Notes under the pieces: model-generated
What the model was told of the DNA's origin: nothing
Databases searched by the model: none
Seen by the model: the letters and a program-made list of their open reading frames with translations, nothing else
Shown here: positions 1-8,212 of the stretch, piece by piece
Layout: the number at the start of each line of letters is the position of its first letter
Position numbering within the stretch: position 1 is the first letter of the stretch
Made by a program: the position numbers and the translations under genes
Assembly (NCBI GenBank): GCA_036746695.1
Contig: DAIODP010000001.1
Coordinates: 1,922,001-1,986,000 of the forward strand
Length of the DNA stretch: 64,000 nt
From: UBA3006 sp036746695
Lineage (GTDB): Bacteria > Actinomycetota > Acidimicrobiia > Acidimicrobiales > Ilumatobacteraceae
Reading direction: 5' to 3'

Positions 1-624
1 CCAGGTGAAAGCAATGGTCTGTTGGCCGATGCCGATAAATGGCGAGGCCTGGAGAAGGTGACCACGTCGTATGGCTACGGATATGCGTCGTCGGCGTTGC
101 AATTGATAGCCGGCGTCAACGTTGTTGCCAACGGTGGAACCTACGTTGCGCCAAGAATCGTCGCTGGAACTATTGATAAGGATGGCATCAGTCATCCTGC
201 CGCTGCGTCGGCAACGCACCCTGTGATAAAGCCGGAAACTGCAGCGAAGATGCGCACGTTGATGAGTGAAGTTGTCTGCTTTGGCACTGCGAAGTTGGCA
301 AAGATAAATGGTCTTACCGCTGCAGGCAAGACGGGAACTGGTTACAAACGCCAAGACAACGGCACATATCTTAAAGATGATGGTTCGCGTGCCTACTTCG
401 CATCGTTCGTAGGGTTCCTGCCTGCAGACGAGCCGCGCTTCACGGTGCTTGTTTCCATTGACGAACCAGATCCGGCATCGCGAGACCGTTTCGGTGGTAC
501 CGCGGCTGCTCCCGTGTTTGCAAATATCGCGCAGGTATTAATCAACGAATTAGACATTCGTCCGTCGGCGACCGACGCAGGCTGTCCTGCAAATCGTCCG
601 GCCGAACTTGGGCCGGCGCACTAG
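1..624 (+). CDS. ftsI: FtsI-type peptidoglycan transpeptidase (PBP), C-terminal part
   Basis: The open frame enters from the left edge and gives 207 residues of a class B penicillin-binding protein, the septal D,D-transpeptidase that crosslinks new peptidoglycan outside the membrane. The third active-site motif, KTG, is visible in AGKTGTGYK at about 322-345, preceded by the usual TSYGYGY and NGGTYVAPRIV segments. The N-terminal anchor, dimerisation domain and the SxxK and SxN motifs lie outside the window. The stop at 622-624 is five bases before murE, so the two are very probably co-transcribed. Its place at the head of murE, mraY and murD favours FtsI over an elongation PBP. Confidence 0.93.
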   Translation, partial: PGESNGLLADADKWRGLEKVTTSYGYGYASSALQLIAGVNVVANGGTYVAPRIVAGTIDKDGISHPAAASATHPVIKPETAAKMRTLMSEVVCFGTAKLAKINGLTAAGKTGTGYKRQDNGTYLKDDGSRAYFASFVGFLPADEPRFTVLVSIDEPDPASRDRFGGTAAAPVFANIAQVLINELDIRPSATDAGCPANRPAELGPAH

Positions 625-629
625 CTGCA

Positions 630-2069
630 ATGAAAAACAAACGCAGCACTTCTCTTGGTGCTGTGTTGAATGCCGCTTGTGACCGTAAAGAATTTGATTA
701 CGAATTAGTTGGAGATGCCGAGACTTTCATCACCGACGTCACACACTCGACTGCATCGGTAACACCTGGAGCCCTATTCGTCTGTGTAATCGGCGAACGC
801 GTAGACGGCCATCAACTTGCTCAGCAAGCAATAGACGCTGGCGCCGTTGCTCTGCTCGTGGAACGAAGGTTGCCAATTTCGGTTACTCAAATAGTGGTTG
901 CCGATACACGCCAAACACAGGGGATCGTTGCGGCCGCGTTTTGGGGTTTCCCCTCCGATGACCTGTTAATGATTGCTGTCACGGGCACCAACGGCAAGAC
1001 CACCACGGCCCATTTGCTTGGATCCATCCTTCGCCAACATGGCTTACGAACCGAAGTAGTGGGAACACTCAGTGGCGCGAGAACTACGGCCGAATCCACT
1101 GAACTGCAACGACAGTTGGCCCAATATGTCGAGCGCAAGACTCAAGCAGTTGTTATGGAGGTGACATCACACGCGATGGTGTTGCATCGTGTTGAAGGTA
1201 CCCACTTTGCACTCTCGATATTTACCAATCTCACGCCAGAGCATTTGGATTTTCATGGAACGATGGAGAGTTATTTTGCCGCAAAGGCATCGTTATTCAC
1301 TGCGGCTTACACTTCGGTAGGCGTGGTCAATTACGACGATGTGCATGGTCGGCTGATTGCAGATACGAACGAGATTCAATGCATTCCATTTTCGGTTCAC
1401 GATGTCCAGAACAAAGCTGCAACGGCATCAAGCCACGAGTTCTCTTGGAAAACGCATCATGTCAAGGTAAATGTCGGTGGAAAGTTCAATATTTCAAATT
1501 CGCTTGCCGCTGTCACCGCGGCGGTTCAGCTTGGTGTCTCGGAAACAGACATCGTTGCAGGGCTGGCCGCTGCGGAGACAGTTCCTGGCCGGTTCGAGCA
1601 AGTACGTTCGAGCACAGGATTTGATGTTGTAGTTGACTATGCACACACACCGGATGCCTTGCAACGGGTGTTACTTGCTGCACGAGAAGTAGTGGGGACA
1701 AAACAGCAAGTGGTGGTCGTGTTTGGATGTGGCGGAGATCGTGACTCCGAGAAACGCCCACTCATGGGGGCCATCGCCGCGAAGTTCGCTGACTGCGTTG
1801 TGGTGACCTCAGATAATCCACGATCGGAATCACCTGCCACGATCGCACAAAACATCATTGACGGCATTGGTACTCTCAGTGCGAATACAATCGTCACAAC
1901 CGAAATTGACCGTCGTCTAGCCATCCAATTTGCACTGAAGTCCGCGCGCAGCGGCGACATTGTGGTAATTGCTGGCAAAGGTCACGAAAAAACCCAAACG
2001 ATTGGAAATGACGTGCTGCCCTTTGATGACGTTGCAACTGTGAAAGAGATTCTTGGAGTTAGTGCATGA
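630..2069 (+). CDS. murE: UDP-MurNAc-tripeptide synthetase MurE
   Basis: This cytoplasmic ATP-dependent Mur ligase adds the third amino acid to UDP-MurNAc-L-Ala-D-Glu. The 479 residues are the normal length. The ATP loop TGTNGKTTT is at residues 118-126, and the C-terminal part carries DNPR at 395-398, the signature linked in the MurE family to meso-diaminopimelate, so a DAP-type wall is inferred. The ATG at 630 is the natural start, five bases after ftsI. The stop overlaps the mraY start as ATGA at 2066-2069. In most dcw clusters murF follows murE; here mraY follows directly. Confidence 0.97.
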   Translation: MKNKRSTSLGAVLNAACDRKEFDYELVGDAETFITDVTHSTASVTPGALFVCVIGERVDGHQLAQQAIDAGAVALLVERRLPISVTQIVVADTRQTQGIVAAAFWGFPSDDLLMIAVTGTNGKTTTAHLLGSILRQHGLRTEVVGTLSGARTTAESTELQRQLAQYVERKTQAVVMEVTSHAMVLHRVEGTHFALSIFTNLTPEHLDFHGTMESYFAAKASLFTAAYTSVGVVNYDDVHGRLIADTNEIQCIPFSVHDVQNKAATASSHEFSWKTHHVKVNVGGKFNISNSLAAVTAAVQLGVSETDIVAGLAAAETVPGRFEQVRSSTGFDVVVDYAHTPDALQRVLLAAREVVGTKQQVVVVFGCGGDRDSEKRPLMGAIAAKFADCVVVTSDNPRSESPATIAQNIIDGIGTLSANTIVTTEIDRRLAIQFALKSARSGDIVVIAGKGHEKTQTIGNDVLPFDDVATVKEILGVSA

Positions 2070-3112
2070 TTGCCGTACTTATCGCAGGAGCAGTAGCAAT
2101 GTTGGTCAGTCTGGCTGCCACCCGCGGACTCATCTCGTTTTTCGTACGCCTCGGCAAGGGACAGCCCATTTTGGGTGCGGAGGATCACGGGCCCGTGCAT
2201 CAAATGGGCAAGCAAGGTACACCCACCATGGGTGGAATTGCGATTTTGCTAGCGGCGGCTGTGGGCTGGCTTGCCGCACACCTTCGCGGTGGTCTTCCAT
2301 TCTCCGACCAAGCCGCCATTATTTGGCTAACAGTATTCGTATTGGCTGCAATTGGTTTCATTGATGATTATCTCAAAGTCAAACGCCAACACAATCGCGG
2401 AATATTTTGGAAGAAAAAAGGGTGGATAACGTTCGGCATCACCGTTTTGTTGTTGTGGCTACTTGCATCAACAACTGGCGTCGCGGAAACCATCTCGTTT
2501 ACGCGAGCGATGAGTCCTGGGTGGACAATTCCTGGCCCGTTCTTTGTGTTGTGGACAGCGTTGATGGTGTGGAGCACAACGAATGCGGTCAACGTCACGG
2601 ATGGCCTCGATGGCCTCGCCGCAGGTTCGGCGCTATTCGGTTTCTTGGCGTTCACGATCATTGCCTATTGGGCCTTTCGTAATCCAAAGATCTATGACAT
2701 CGTGAACCCGTTGGATCTTGCGGTGCTCTCGGCGGCCTTTGCTGGTGCATGTGGTGGGTTCCTCTGGTGGAATGCCGCGCCCGCAAAAATATTTATGGGC
2801 GATGTGGGCGCGCTGGGTATTGGTGCTGCACTCGGCATGCTTGCGGTTACCACCAACACGCATTTAATGCTCCCGATTATCTGTGGCATCAATGTTCTTG
2901 AGGCTGGCAGCGTTGCGGTACAAATGGGTGTTTTCAAGGCGTCGGGACGTAAGAAGCGATTACTGAAAATGTCGCCTATCCATCACCATTTCGAACTCAG
3001 CGGATGGCCAGAGACAACCGTAATCATTCGATTCTGGATAATTTCGGGGATCTGTGTTGCAACTGCAGTTGCAATCTTCATAGCCGACTTTACGGAACAA
3101 GTGAGACGATGA
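2066..3112 (+). CDS. mraY: Phospho-MurNAc-pentapeptide transferase MraY
   Basis: MraY transfers phospho-MurNAc-pentapeptide onto undecaprenyl phosphate to make lipid I in the membrane. The 348-residue polytopic protein shows DDYLK, the NVTDGLDGL segment with Asp179 and Asp182, FMGDVGALGIG and the HHHFELSGWPE loop (His triad from residue 306), all family hallmarks. The start overlaps the murE stop by four bases, and the stop overlaps the murD start the same way, which suggests translational coupling. Nothing is unusual apart from the absent murF upstream. Confidence 0.97.
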   Translation: MIAVLIAGAVAMLVSLAATRGLISFFVRLGKGQPILGAEDHGPVHQMGKQGTPTMGGIAILLAAAVGWLAAHLRGGLPFSDQAAIIWLTVFVLAAIGFIDDYLKVKRQHNRGIFWKKKGWITFGITVLLLWLLASTTGVAETISFTRAMSPGWTIPGPFFVLWTALMVWSTTNAVNVTDGLDGLAAGSALFGFLAFTIIAYWAFRNPKIYDIVNPLDLAVLSAAFAGACGGFLWWNAAPAKIFMGDVGALGIGAALGMLAVTTNTHLMLPIICGINVLEAGSVAVQMGVFKASGRKKRLLKMSPIHHHFELSGWPETTVIIRFWIISGICVATAVAIFIADFTEQVRR

Positions 3113-4458
3113 CAGTTGACCAAGAAGCGACCCTTGTCTTTGGTCTTGCAGTAGCAGGTCAAGCAGTTGCTCGCGAGTTGGTAAAGCGCGGCGAAAGCGT
3201 GGTGTTGGCTGACGACTCCATCTCCGATTTGCACCGAGCGTTTGCTGAAGAGATCGAAATGCCGATCGTGGCGTTAGACCAATCATCCGAAATCCATCAA
3301 GTACTCCATTCGGTGGCGCGTGTGGCTCCGGCGCCAGGAGTTCCAGATGGGCATCCCGTCATCGTCGCGGCTCGCGAATTGGGTGTGGAGATTTGTTCCG
3401 AGTTGGAACTTGCCTACCGATTCGAGCAACGTCGTGCAAGTGGGCCCCGACCAATGGTGGGGATAACGGGCACCGATGGCAAAACAACAACGACACTGAT
3501 GGCCGCCGCGATTATCGAATCGGCCGGTCTGAGCACGTTGGCCGTTGGCAACACTGATATCCCGTTGATCTCTGCGCTTGACACTGATTCACAAGCGTTT
3601 GCTGTTGAGTGTTCCAGCTTTCGCCTTGCCCATATTCAGCAATTTCGCATGCGCGCATCGGCCTGGCTCAATTTTGCTCCCGATCATTTGAACTGGCACC
3701 CAAACCTGAGCGACTATTTCGCAGCTAAAGCAAAGATGTGGGCGCATTGCATTGAGGGAGACGTTGCAGTGGCACCAGTTGACGACCAACAGATTGTCAG
3801 CATCGCGCAAGCGAGCAAAGCACGGGTCGTCACATTCGGCGTTGCAGGCGGCGATTACCACGCGACTGAAGGTTGGCTTTGCGGACCAATGGGCCGCATC
3901 ATGCCGATCTCCGACATGGGGCGTTCGCTTCCGCATGATGTCACCAATGCGTTAGCCGCAACTGCAGTGTGTTTGGAATCTGGCCTCGCAACTGTGGCTG
4001 ATGTATCTCTTGCCTTGCAAAATTTTGTTAATGCGCCCCATCGCATTCAATTCGTTGGCGAAAAGGGTGGAGTTCGCTGGTTTAACGACTCCAAAGCAAC
4101 AAGCCCTCATGCGGTAAGCGTCGCCCTGAAGTCCTTCGAAAGCATCGTGTTAATTGCCGGCGGAAGAAATAAAGGGCTCAACCTGTCCGCACTAGCCGAT
4201 TACCCGAGTCGGATGCGGGCGGTAGTTGCGATTGGCGACGCCGCAGACGAAGTCGCTGGCGCATTCAGCGAAGTGTGCGAGGTGAGAAGTGCAACGACAA
4301 TGCAGGAGGCGGTAAACATGGCCGGCGATATTGCTCAACAGGGCGATGTCGTTCTGCTCTCACCGGGATGCACCAGTTACGACTGGTACGCGAACTACGG
4401 TCAACGTGGCGAAGATTTCATGAAATGTGTCAGCAAATTGTTATCACGTAAGGAATAG
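3109..4458 (+). CDS. murD: UDP-MurNAc-L-Ala:D-Glu ligase MurD
   Basis: MurD adds D-glutamate to UDP-MurNAc-L-alanine in the cytoplasm. The ATP loop TGTDGKTTTT lies at residues 120-129 and the central and C-terminal ligase domains follow (FNDSKATSPHA, LSPGCTSYDWY). I place the start at the ATG of 3109, which overlaps the mraY stop (TGA 3110-3112) and leads directly into the N-terminal Rossmann segment TLVFGLAVAGQAV. The frame stays open upstream to 3004 inside mraY, but that extension has no family similarity. The product is 449 residues, normal for MurD. Confidence 0.95.
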   Translation: MTVDQEATLVFGLAVAGQAVARELVKRGESVVLADDSISDLHRAFAEEIEMPIVALDQSSEIHQVLHSVARVAPAPGVPDGHPVIVAARELGVEICSELELAYRFEQRRASGPRPMVGITGTDGKTTTTLMAAAIIESAGLSTLAVGNTDIPLISALDTDSQAFAVECSSFRLAHIQQFRMRASAWLNFAPDHLNWHPNLSDYFAAKAKMWAHCIEGDVAVAPVDDQQIVSIAQASKARVVTFGVAGGDYHATEGWLCGPMGRIMPISDMGRSLPHDVTNALAATAVCLESGLATVADVSLALQNFVNAPHRIQFVGEKGGVRWFNDSKATSPHAVSVALKSFESIVLIAGGRNKGLNLSALADYPSRMRAVVAIGDAADEVAGAFSEVCEVRSATTMQEAVNMAGDIAQQGDVVLLSPGCTSYDWYANYGQRGEDFMKCVSKLLSRKE

Positions 4459-4465
4459 GAGCGTT

Positions 4466-5656
4466 ATGGCATCGATAGTCGGTTCGGCTGGTCCATCAGC
4501 TGCGCAGCGTCGTCGGGCAACGCTCGATCGAAAGGGTTATAGCGAAAAGCGTCGTTTGGCCACGGAAGCCCCGAACAACATTTTTTACGGCATCTTGGTT
4601 GTGTCGTCAATGTTGATTGTCTTTGGGCTGATCATGGTGCTGTCGTCCTCGTCGATAGTTGCGATCAATACGGGTGGGTCGCCTTGGAATATGTTCCGCA
4701 AGCAAGCAACATGGGCCACTTTCGGCTTGTTTGCACTGTTTTCTACTTATCGCATGCCTTATCACACGTGGCATAAGTTGACGAAGCCAGTTTTAGCTTT
4801 TGCATTTGGTTTGATGGCGCTTCCCTTTGTGCCCGGGGTGGGAATCACCACAAACGGCGCGCGAGCGTGGGCACAACTTGGGCCAATCCGTTTTCAGCCC
4901 TCCGAAGTATTGAAGGTTGCCGTGCTGTTGTATTGCGCCAGCGTTCTCGGAAGACGTCGTGCAGAAATTTCTGATGTGCGACGCACATTTAGGCCAGTGA
5001 TGTTCGTTTGGGCGGCTGCGGCAGCAGCATGCCTGTTGCAAAAGGACTTCGGCGCAGCAATCGTCTTTACGTGCATCATCCTTGCAACCTTGTTTATCGC
5101 GGGTACTCCGCTTCGTCTCATCGCGGCGGTGCTCTCGGTTGCCTTGCTCGGTTCGACCGCACTCATTGCGTCTAGCACCAGAATGCAAAATCGATTTCTT
5201 TCATTCATTGATATCGAAGGCAATAAGGGTCACTATGCGTATCAGGTTTGGCAATCCATCTTGAGCATTGCCAACGGCGGAGTAGCCGGCGTCGGCGCAG
5301 GTCAGGGAACAGGGAAGTGGGGCTACGTACCGCTAGCACACAGCGACTTCATTTTTGCGATTGTCGCAGAGGAGTTCGGACTCATTGGCGCACTGTCGGT
5401 TATTGGTGGTTTTCTTGTGCTGGCTTATCTCGGTATTCAGGCCGCGCTCGGTGCGCGTGATCCCTTTGGTGCGTTGCTGGCTGGCGGAATTACTACATGG
5501 CTCTGCATCCAAGCCTGCATCAATATTGGTGGTGTTATCGGGGCTATGCCTGTTACAGGCTTAACCTTGCCGCTCATTTCGTATGGAGGCTCTTCGCTAT
5601 TTATGACGATGGCCGCAGTAGGACTGCTGCTTAACGTTGCGCGTAATATGAAGTAG
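4466..5656 (+). CDS. ftsW: Lipid II polymerase FtsW (SEDS family)
   Basis: FtsW is the SEDS-family glycosyltransferase that polymerises lipid II at the septum with FtsI. The 396 residues begin with a basic cytoplasmic tail, then a run of hydrophobic helices with typical SEDS segments (MVLSSSSIVAINTGGSPW, QPSEVLKVAVLLY, QVWQSILSIANGG, LPLISYGGSS). The ATG at 4466 is preceded by AGGAG at 4457-4461, which overlaps the murD stop and decides the start; a longer frame from 4427 lies inside murD. RodA is the paralogous alternative, but the dcw context argues for FtsW. Confidence 0.95.
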   Translation: MASIVGSAGPSAAQRRRATLDRKGYSEKRRLATEAPNNIFYGILVVSSMLIVFGLIMVLSSSSIVAINTGGSPWNMFRKQATWATFGLFALFSTYRMPYHTWHKLTKPVLAFAFGLMALPFVPGVGITTNGARAWAQLGPIRFQPSEVLKVAVLLYCASVLGRRRAEISDVRRTFRPVMFVWAAAAAACLLQKDFGAAIVFTCIILATLFIAGTPLRLIAAVLSVALLGSTALIASSTRMQNRFLSFIDIEGNKGHYAYQVWQSILSIANGGVAGVGAGQGTGKWGYVPLAHSDFIFAIVAEEFGLIGALSVIGGFLVLAYLGIQAALGARDPFGALLAGGITTWLCIQACINIGGVIGAMPVTGLTLPLISYGGSSLFMTMAAVGLLLNVARNMK

Positions 5657-5660
5657 AGCC

Positions 5661-6794
5661 ATGTCTGTTCCCCCGAGTTCAATTTTTGCCGTCATCACGG
5701 GGGGCGGAACAAGCGGTCATGTGTTGCCCGCGTTGGCTATTGCCGAACTGCTGAGGGAATCAGGACATCCATTTGATTCCCTTCACTATGTTGGTTCGTC
5801 ACGTGGCATTGAAACCAGTTTGCTGCCACCAACAGGAATCGGGAGCACATTCCTTCGCGTGGACGGCTTGCAACGCAGCGTAAAAATGCGAGCATTGATT
5901 CGCAACGTGAAGGCGCCATTTGTGCTTGCTTCCGCGCGTGTTGAGGCGAAGCGCTTGTTGCGGCGTCTACAGCCAAGGGTCGTTGTTTCGGTAGGCGGCT
6001 ACGCAAGTGTGCCTACCTGTTCGGCTGCGCGGTCTCTCGGCATACCCGTTGTCGTTGTTTCATACGATCGCAGGCCAGGCTTAGCATCACGATTGCAATC
6101 TCGATATTGCGCGGTCAGTGCTGTTGCATACTTGCCGAGCGGGCTGCGCAAGGCTCAGCTTTCGGGTGCTCCGGTGAGGGCAAGCATTCGTCATTGCTTG
6201 CGCCACGAGACGCGAACCGCAGCGTTAGTAAATTTGGGCTTCAGACATACTGATCGAGTTGTGTTGGCAATGGGCGGGTCGCTTGGCTCGCAGGCGATCA
6301 ACCAATTGGTCGAAGCCTTCGCGCGGCATTACCGACACGACGATGAGGTTGCGGTGTTGCACATTGCGGGCGCCCGCAACATGGCCTCGGATACGTCTCC
6401 GGAGCGCGTATATCGATCCGACGGATCGCTGCAATATCAACGAGTTGCATACTGCGATGACATGGCTGGTGCATACAGCGCTGCAACAGTTGTGGTCTGT
6501 CGGGCGGGGGCTAGCACCATTGCAGAGATTGCAACAGTGGGGGTTGCTGCTGTGATCATCCCCTGGAAGGACGCCGCGGAGAATCATCAAAAGATCAATG
6601 CACAGTGGCTTACGGATGCAGGGGCAGCAGTTTTGCTCGACGAAAATTCGTTAACTGCGCCAACTTTTATTGATGTCGTAGGCGCATTGTTGGCAGATTC
6701 TTCAACAATCTCTCAAATGGAAACCACGTCATTTGCAATGGGCAATGTGCATCGCAACTGCAGAATTGCGACAATCGTAGAGTCGGTGGCGTGA
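5661..6794 (+). CDS. murG: Lipid I GlcNAc transferase MurG
   Basis: MurG adds GlcNAc to lipid I at the inner membrane face to give lipid II. The 377-residue GT-B protein shows the N-terminal loop TGGGTSGHVLPALA, the mid-protein loop MGGSLGSQAIN and the C-terminal donor site RAGASTIAEIATVG with ENHQKINAQWL. The usually conserved HEQN-x-PG loop is replaced by SYDRRPG at residues 134-140 (6060-6080), a clear departure from the family pattern. The start is four bases after the ftsW stop. The stop overlaps murC. The dcw position and remaining motifs leave little doubt about identity. Confidence 0.93.
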   Translation: MSVPPSSIFAVITGGGTSGHVLPALAIAELLRESGHPFDSLHYVGSSRGIETSLLPPTGIGSTFLRVDGLQRSVKMRALIRNVKAPFVLASARVEAKRLLRRLQPRVVVSVGGYASVPTCSAARSLGIPVVVVSYDRRPGLASRLQSRYCAVSAVAYLPSGLRKAQLSGAPVRASIRHCLRHETRTAALVNLGFRHTDRVVLAMGGSLGSQAINQLVEAFARHYRHDDEVAVLHIAGARNMASDTSPERVYRSDGSLQYQRVAYCDDMAGAYSAATVVVCRAGASTIAEIATVGVAAVIIPWKDAAENHQKINAQWLTDAGAAVLLDENSLTAPTFIDVVGALLADSSTISQMETTSFAMGNVHRNCRIATIVESVA

Positions 6795-8212
6795 TGATCG
6801 TTGTCGACGCTTTTGATTTGAGCAATACTCGCCGTATCCATGTTGTGGGCATTGGTGGCCCGGGTATGAACGCGATTGCGCAAGTGTTGTTTGAGATGGG
6901 TCATACCGTTACAGGCAGCGACATCGTCGAATCTCCCGCCACAGACCGCTTGACGCGTATGGGCGTAAAAGTTTCTATCGGACACGACGCGGCATTGGTG
7001 CTGGGTTGCGATGCGGTCACTTTTTCGAGTGCGATTCCTCAGTCGAATGTCGAGGTTGCTGCGGCTCGTGAGGAGCCCACAATTTCGCTCCTCACCAGGG
7101 CACAGATGTTGGCGGCCATCTGTGATCAGCGGCCAACAGTTGCAGTCGCGGGAACGCATGGCAAAACCACGACGACTTCGATGCTCATGCATGTTTTGGA
7201 ACATGCGGGCCGTAAGCCAAGTTTCGTCATTGGGGGCGACGTTCGGTCGCTCGAGACGGGGGCTGGTTGGCGAGACGGCGACATCTTCATCGTGGAAGCC
7301 GACGAGAGCGATGGAACACATCTTGCGCTGCCAATACACGCAACCATCTTGACCAATATTGATGTCGACCACTTGGATCGTTACGAGTCGTTTGAAAACA
7401 TCGTGTCTGGTTTTGAGGAATACGTAGCAAAGATTGATGGGCTAAAGGTGTTGTGTTCTGATGACATGGCGGTCGCAAAACTTGCCCGAAAATACGCTGC
7501 AACTACATACGGCATTGTTTCTGAAGCCGATTTTCGTGCTTCTCAAATTGCTTTTGCTCATGGTGCATCGTCGTTTATGGTGCAGCATCGAGTTGAAAAC
7601 GCATATGTCTCGCTTGGCAAAGTTTCTGTATCGCTAAGAGGGCAACACAATGTCTTGAACGCCCTCGCTGCCATCGCCATGGCTATGCAGTGCGGGGTTT
7701 CTTTTGGCGATTGCAGCGACGCGCTTTCATCATTTGGTGGTGTTGCGCGTCGCTTCGACAAGCGTGGAGAGGACGGTGGAGTCACATTTATCGACGACTA
7801 CGCACACCTACCCACCGAGATTGCGGCGGTGTTGACTGCTTCGCGTGACGAGACCGACAACTGGAAACGAGTCGTGGCTGTGTTCCAGCCCAATCGATTT
7901 AACCGCATGAACGTATTGTCACCCCAGTACGCCAATGCTTTTGTTGGTGCTGACCTTGTTGTGATCACAGAAATTTATGCCTCCGGCACTACGCCAATAG
8001 AGGGCGTGACGGGGCACCTTGTTGTGGAAGCGGTGCAACAAGCGCATCCCGAAGCAACCGTCGTATGGCAGCCTACGCGCAGTGGTCTTATCGATTTTCT
8101 CGCTAGCGAATTGGCGGCGGGTGACTTGTGCATTTCGATGGGTTGTGGGGACATTGAATCACTACCCGACGAGGTGATTGCGCGCCGTACGGCGCAGCGG
8201 GGTGAAGCATGA
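6791..8212 (+). CDS. murC: UDP-MurNAc:L-Ala ligase MurC
   Basis: MurC starts the peptide stem by joining L-alanine to UDP-MurNAc. The dinucleotide-like N-terminus (HVVGIGGPGMNAIA), the ATP loop GTHGKTTTT at residues 121-129, EADESDGTH and the DDYAHLPTEI segment mark the family; the last has Leu where His is common (DDYAHHPTE). Translation can begin at GTG 6791, giving a four-base overlap with murG, or at the adjacent ATG 6794; both give the same protein within one residue. The product of up to 473 residues is the expected size. The stop overlaps the next gene as ATGA. Confidence 0.95.
   Translation: MMIVVDAFDLSNTRRIHVVGIGGPGMNAIAQVLFEMGHTVTGSDIVESPATDRLTRMGVKVSIGHDAALVLGCDAVTFSSAIPQSNVEVAAAREEPTISLLTRAQMLAAICDQRPTVAVAGTHGKTTTTSMLMHVLEHAGRKPSFVIGGDVRSLETGAGWRDGDIFIVEADESDGTHLALPIHATILTNIDVDHLDRYESFENIVSGFEEYVAKIDGLKVLCSDDMAVAKLARKYAATTYGIVSEADFRASQIAFAHGASSFMVQHRVENAYVSLGKVSVSLRGQHNVLNALAAIAMAMQCGVSFGDCSDALSSFGGVARRFDKRGEDGGVTFIDDYAHLPTEIAAVLTASRDETDNWKRVVAVFQPNRFNRMNVLSPQYANAFVGADLVVITEIYASGTTPIEGVTGHLVVEAVQQAHPEATVVWQPTRSGLIDFLASELAAGDLCISMGCGDIESLPDEVIARRTAQRGEA

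Noticed and set aside
6713..7372. A 219-codon minus-strand open frame over murG and murC
   Set aside because: It overlaps two essential, well-conserved genes and shows no family features.
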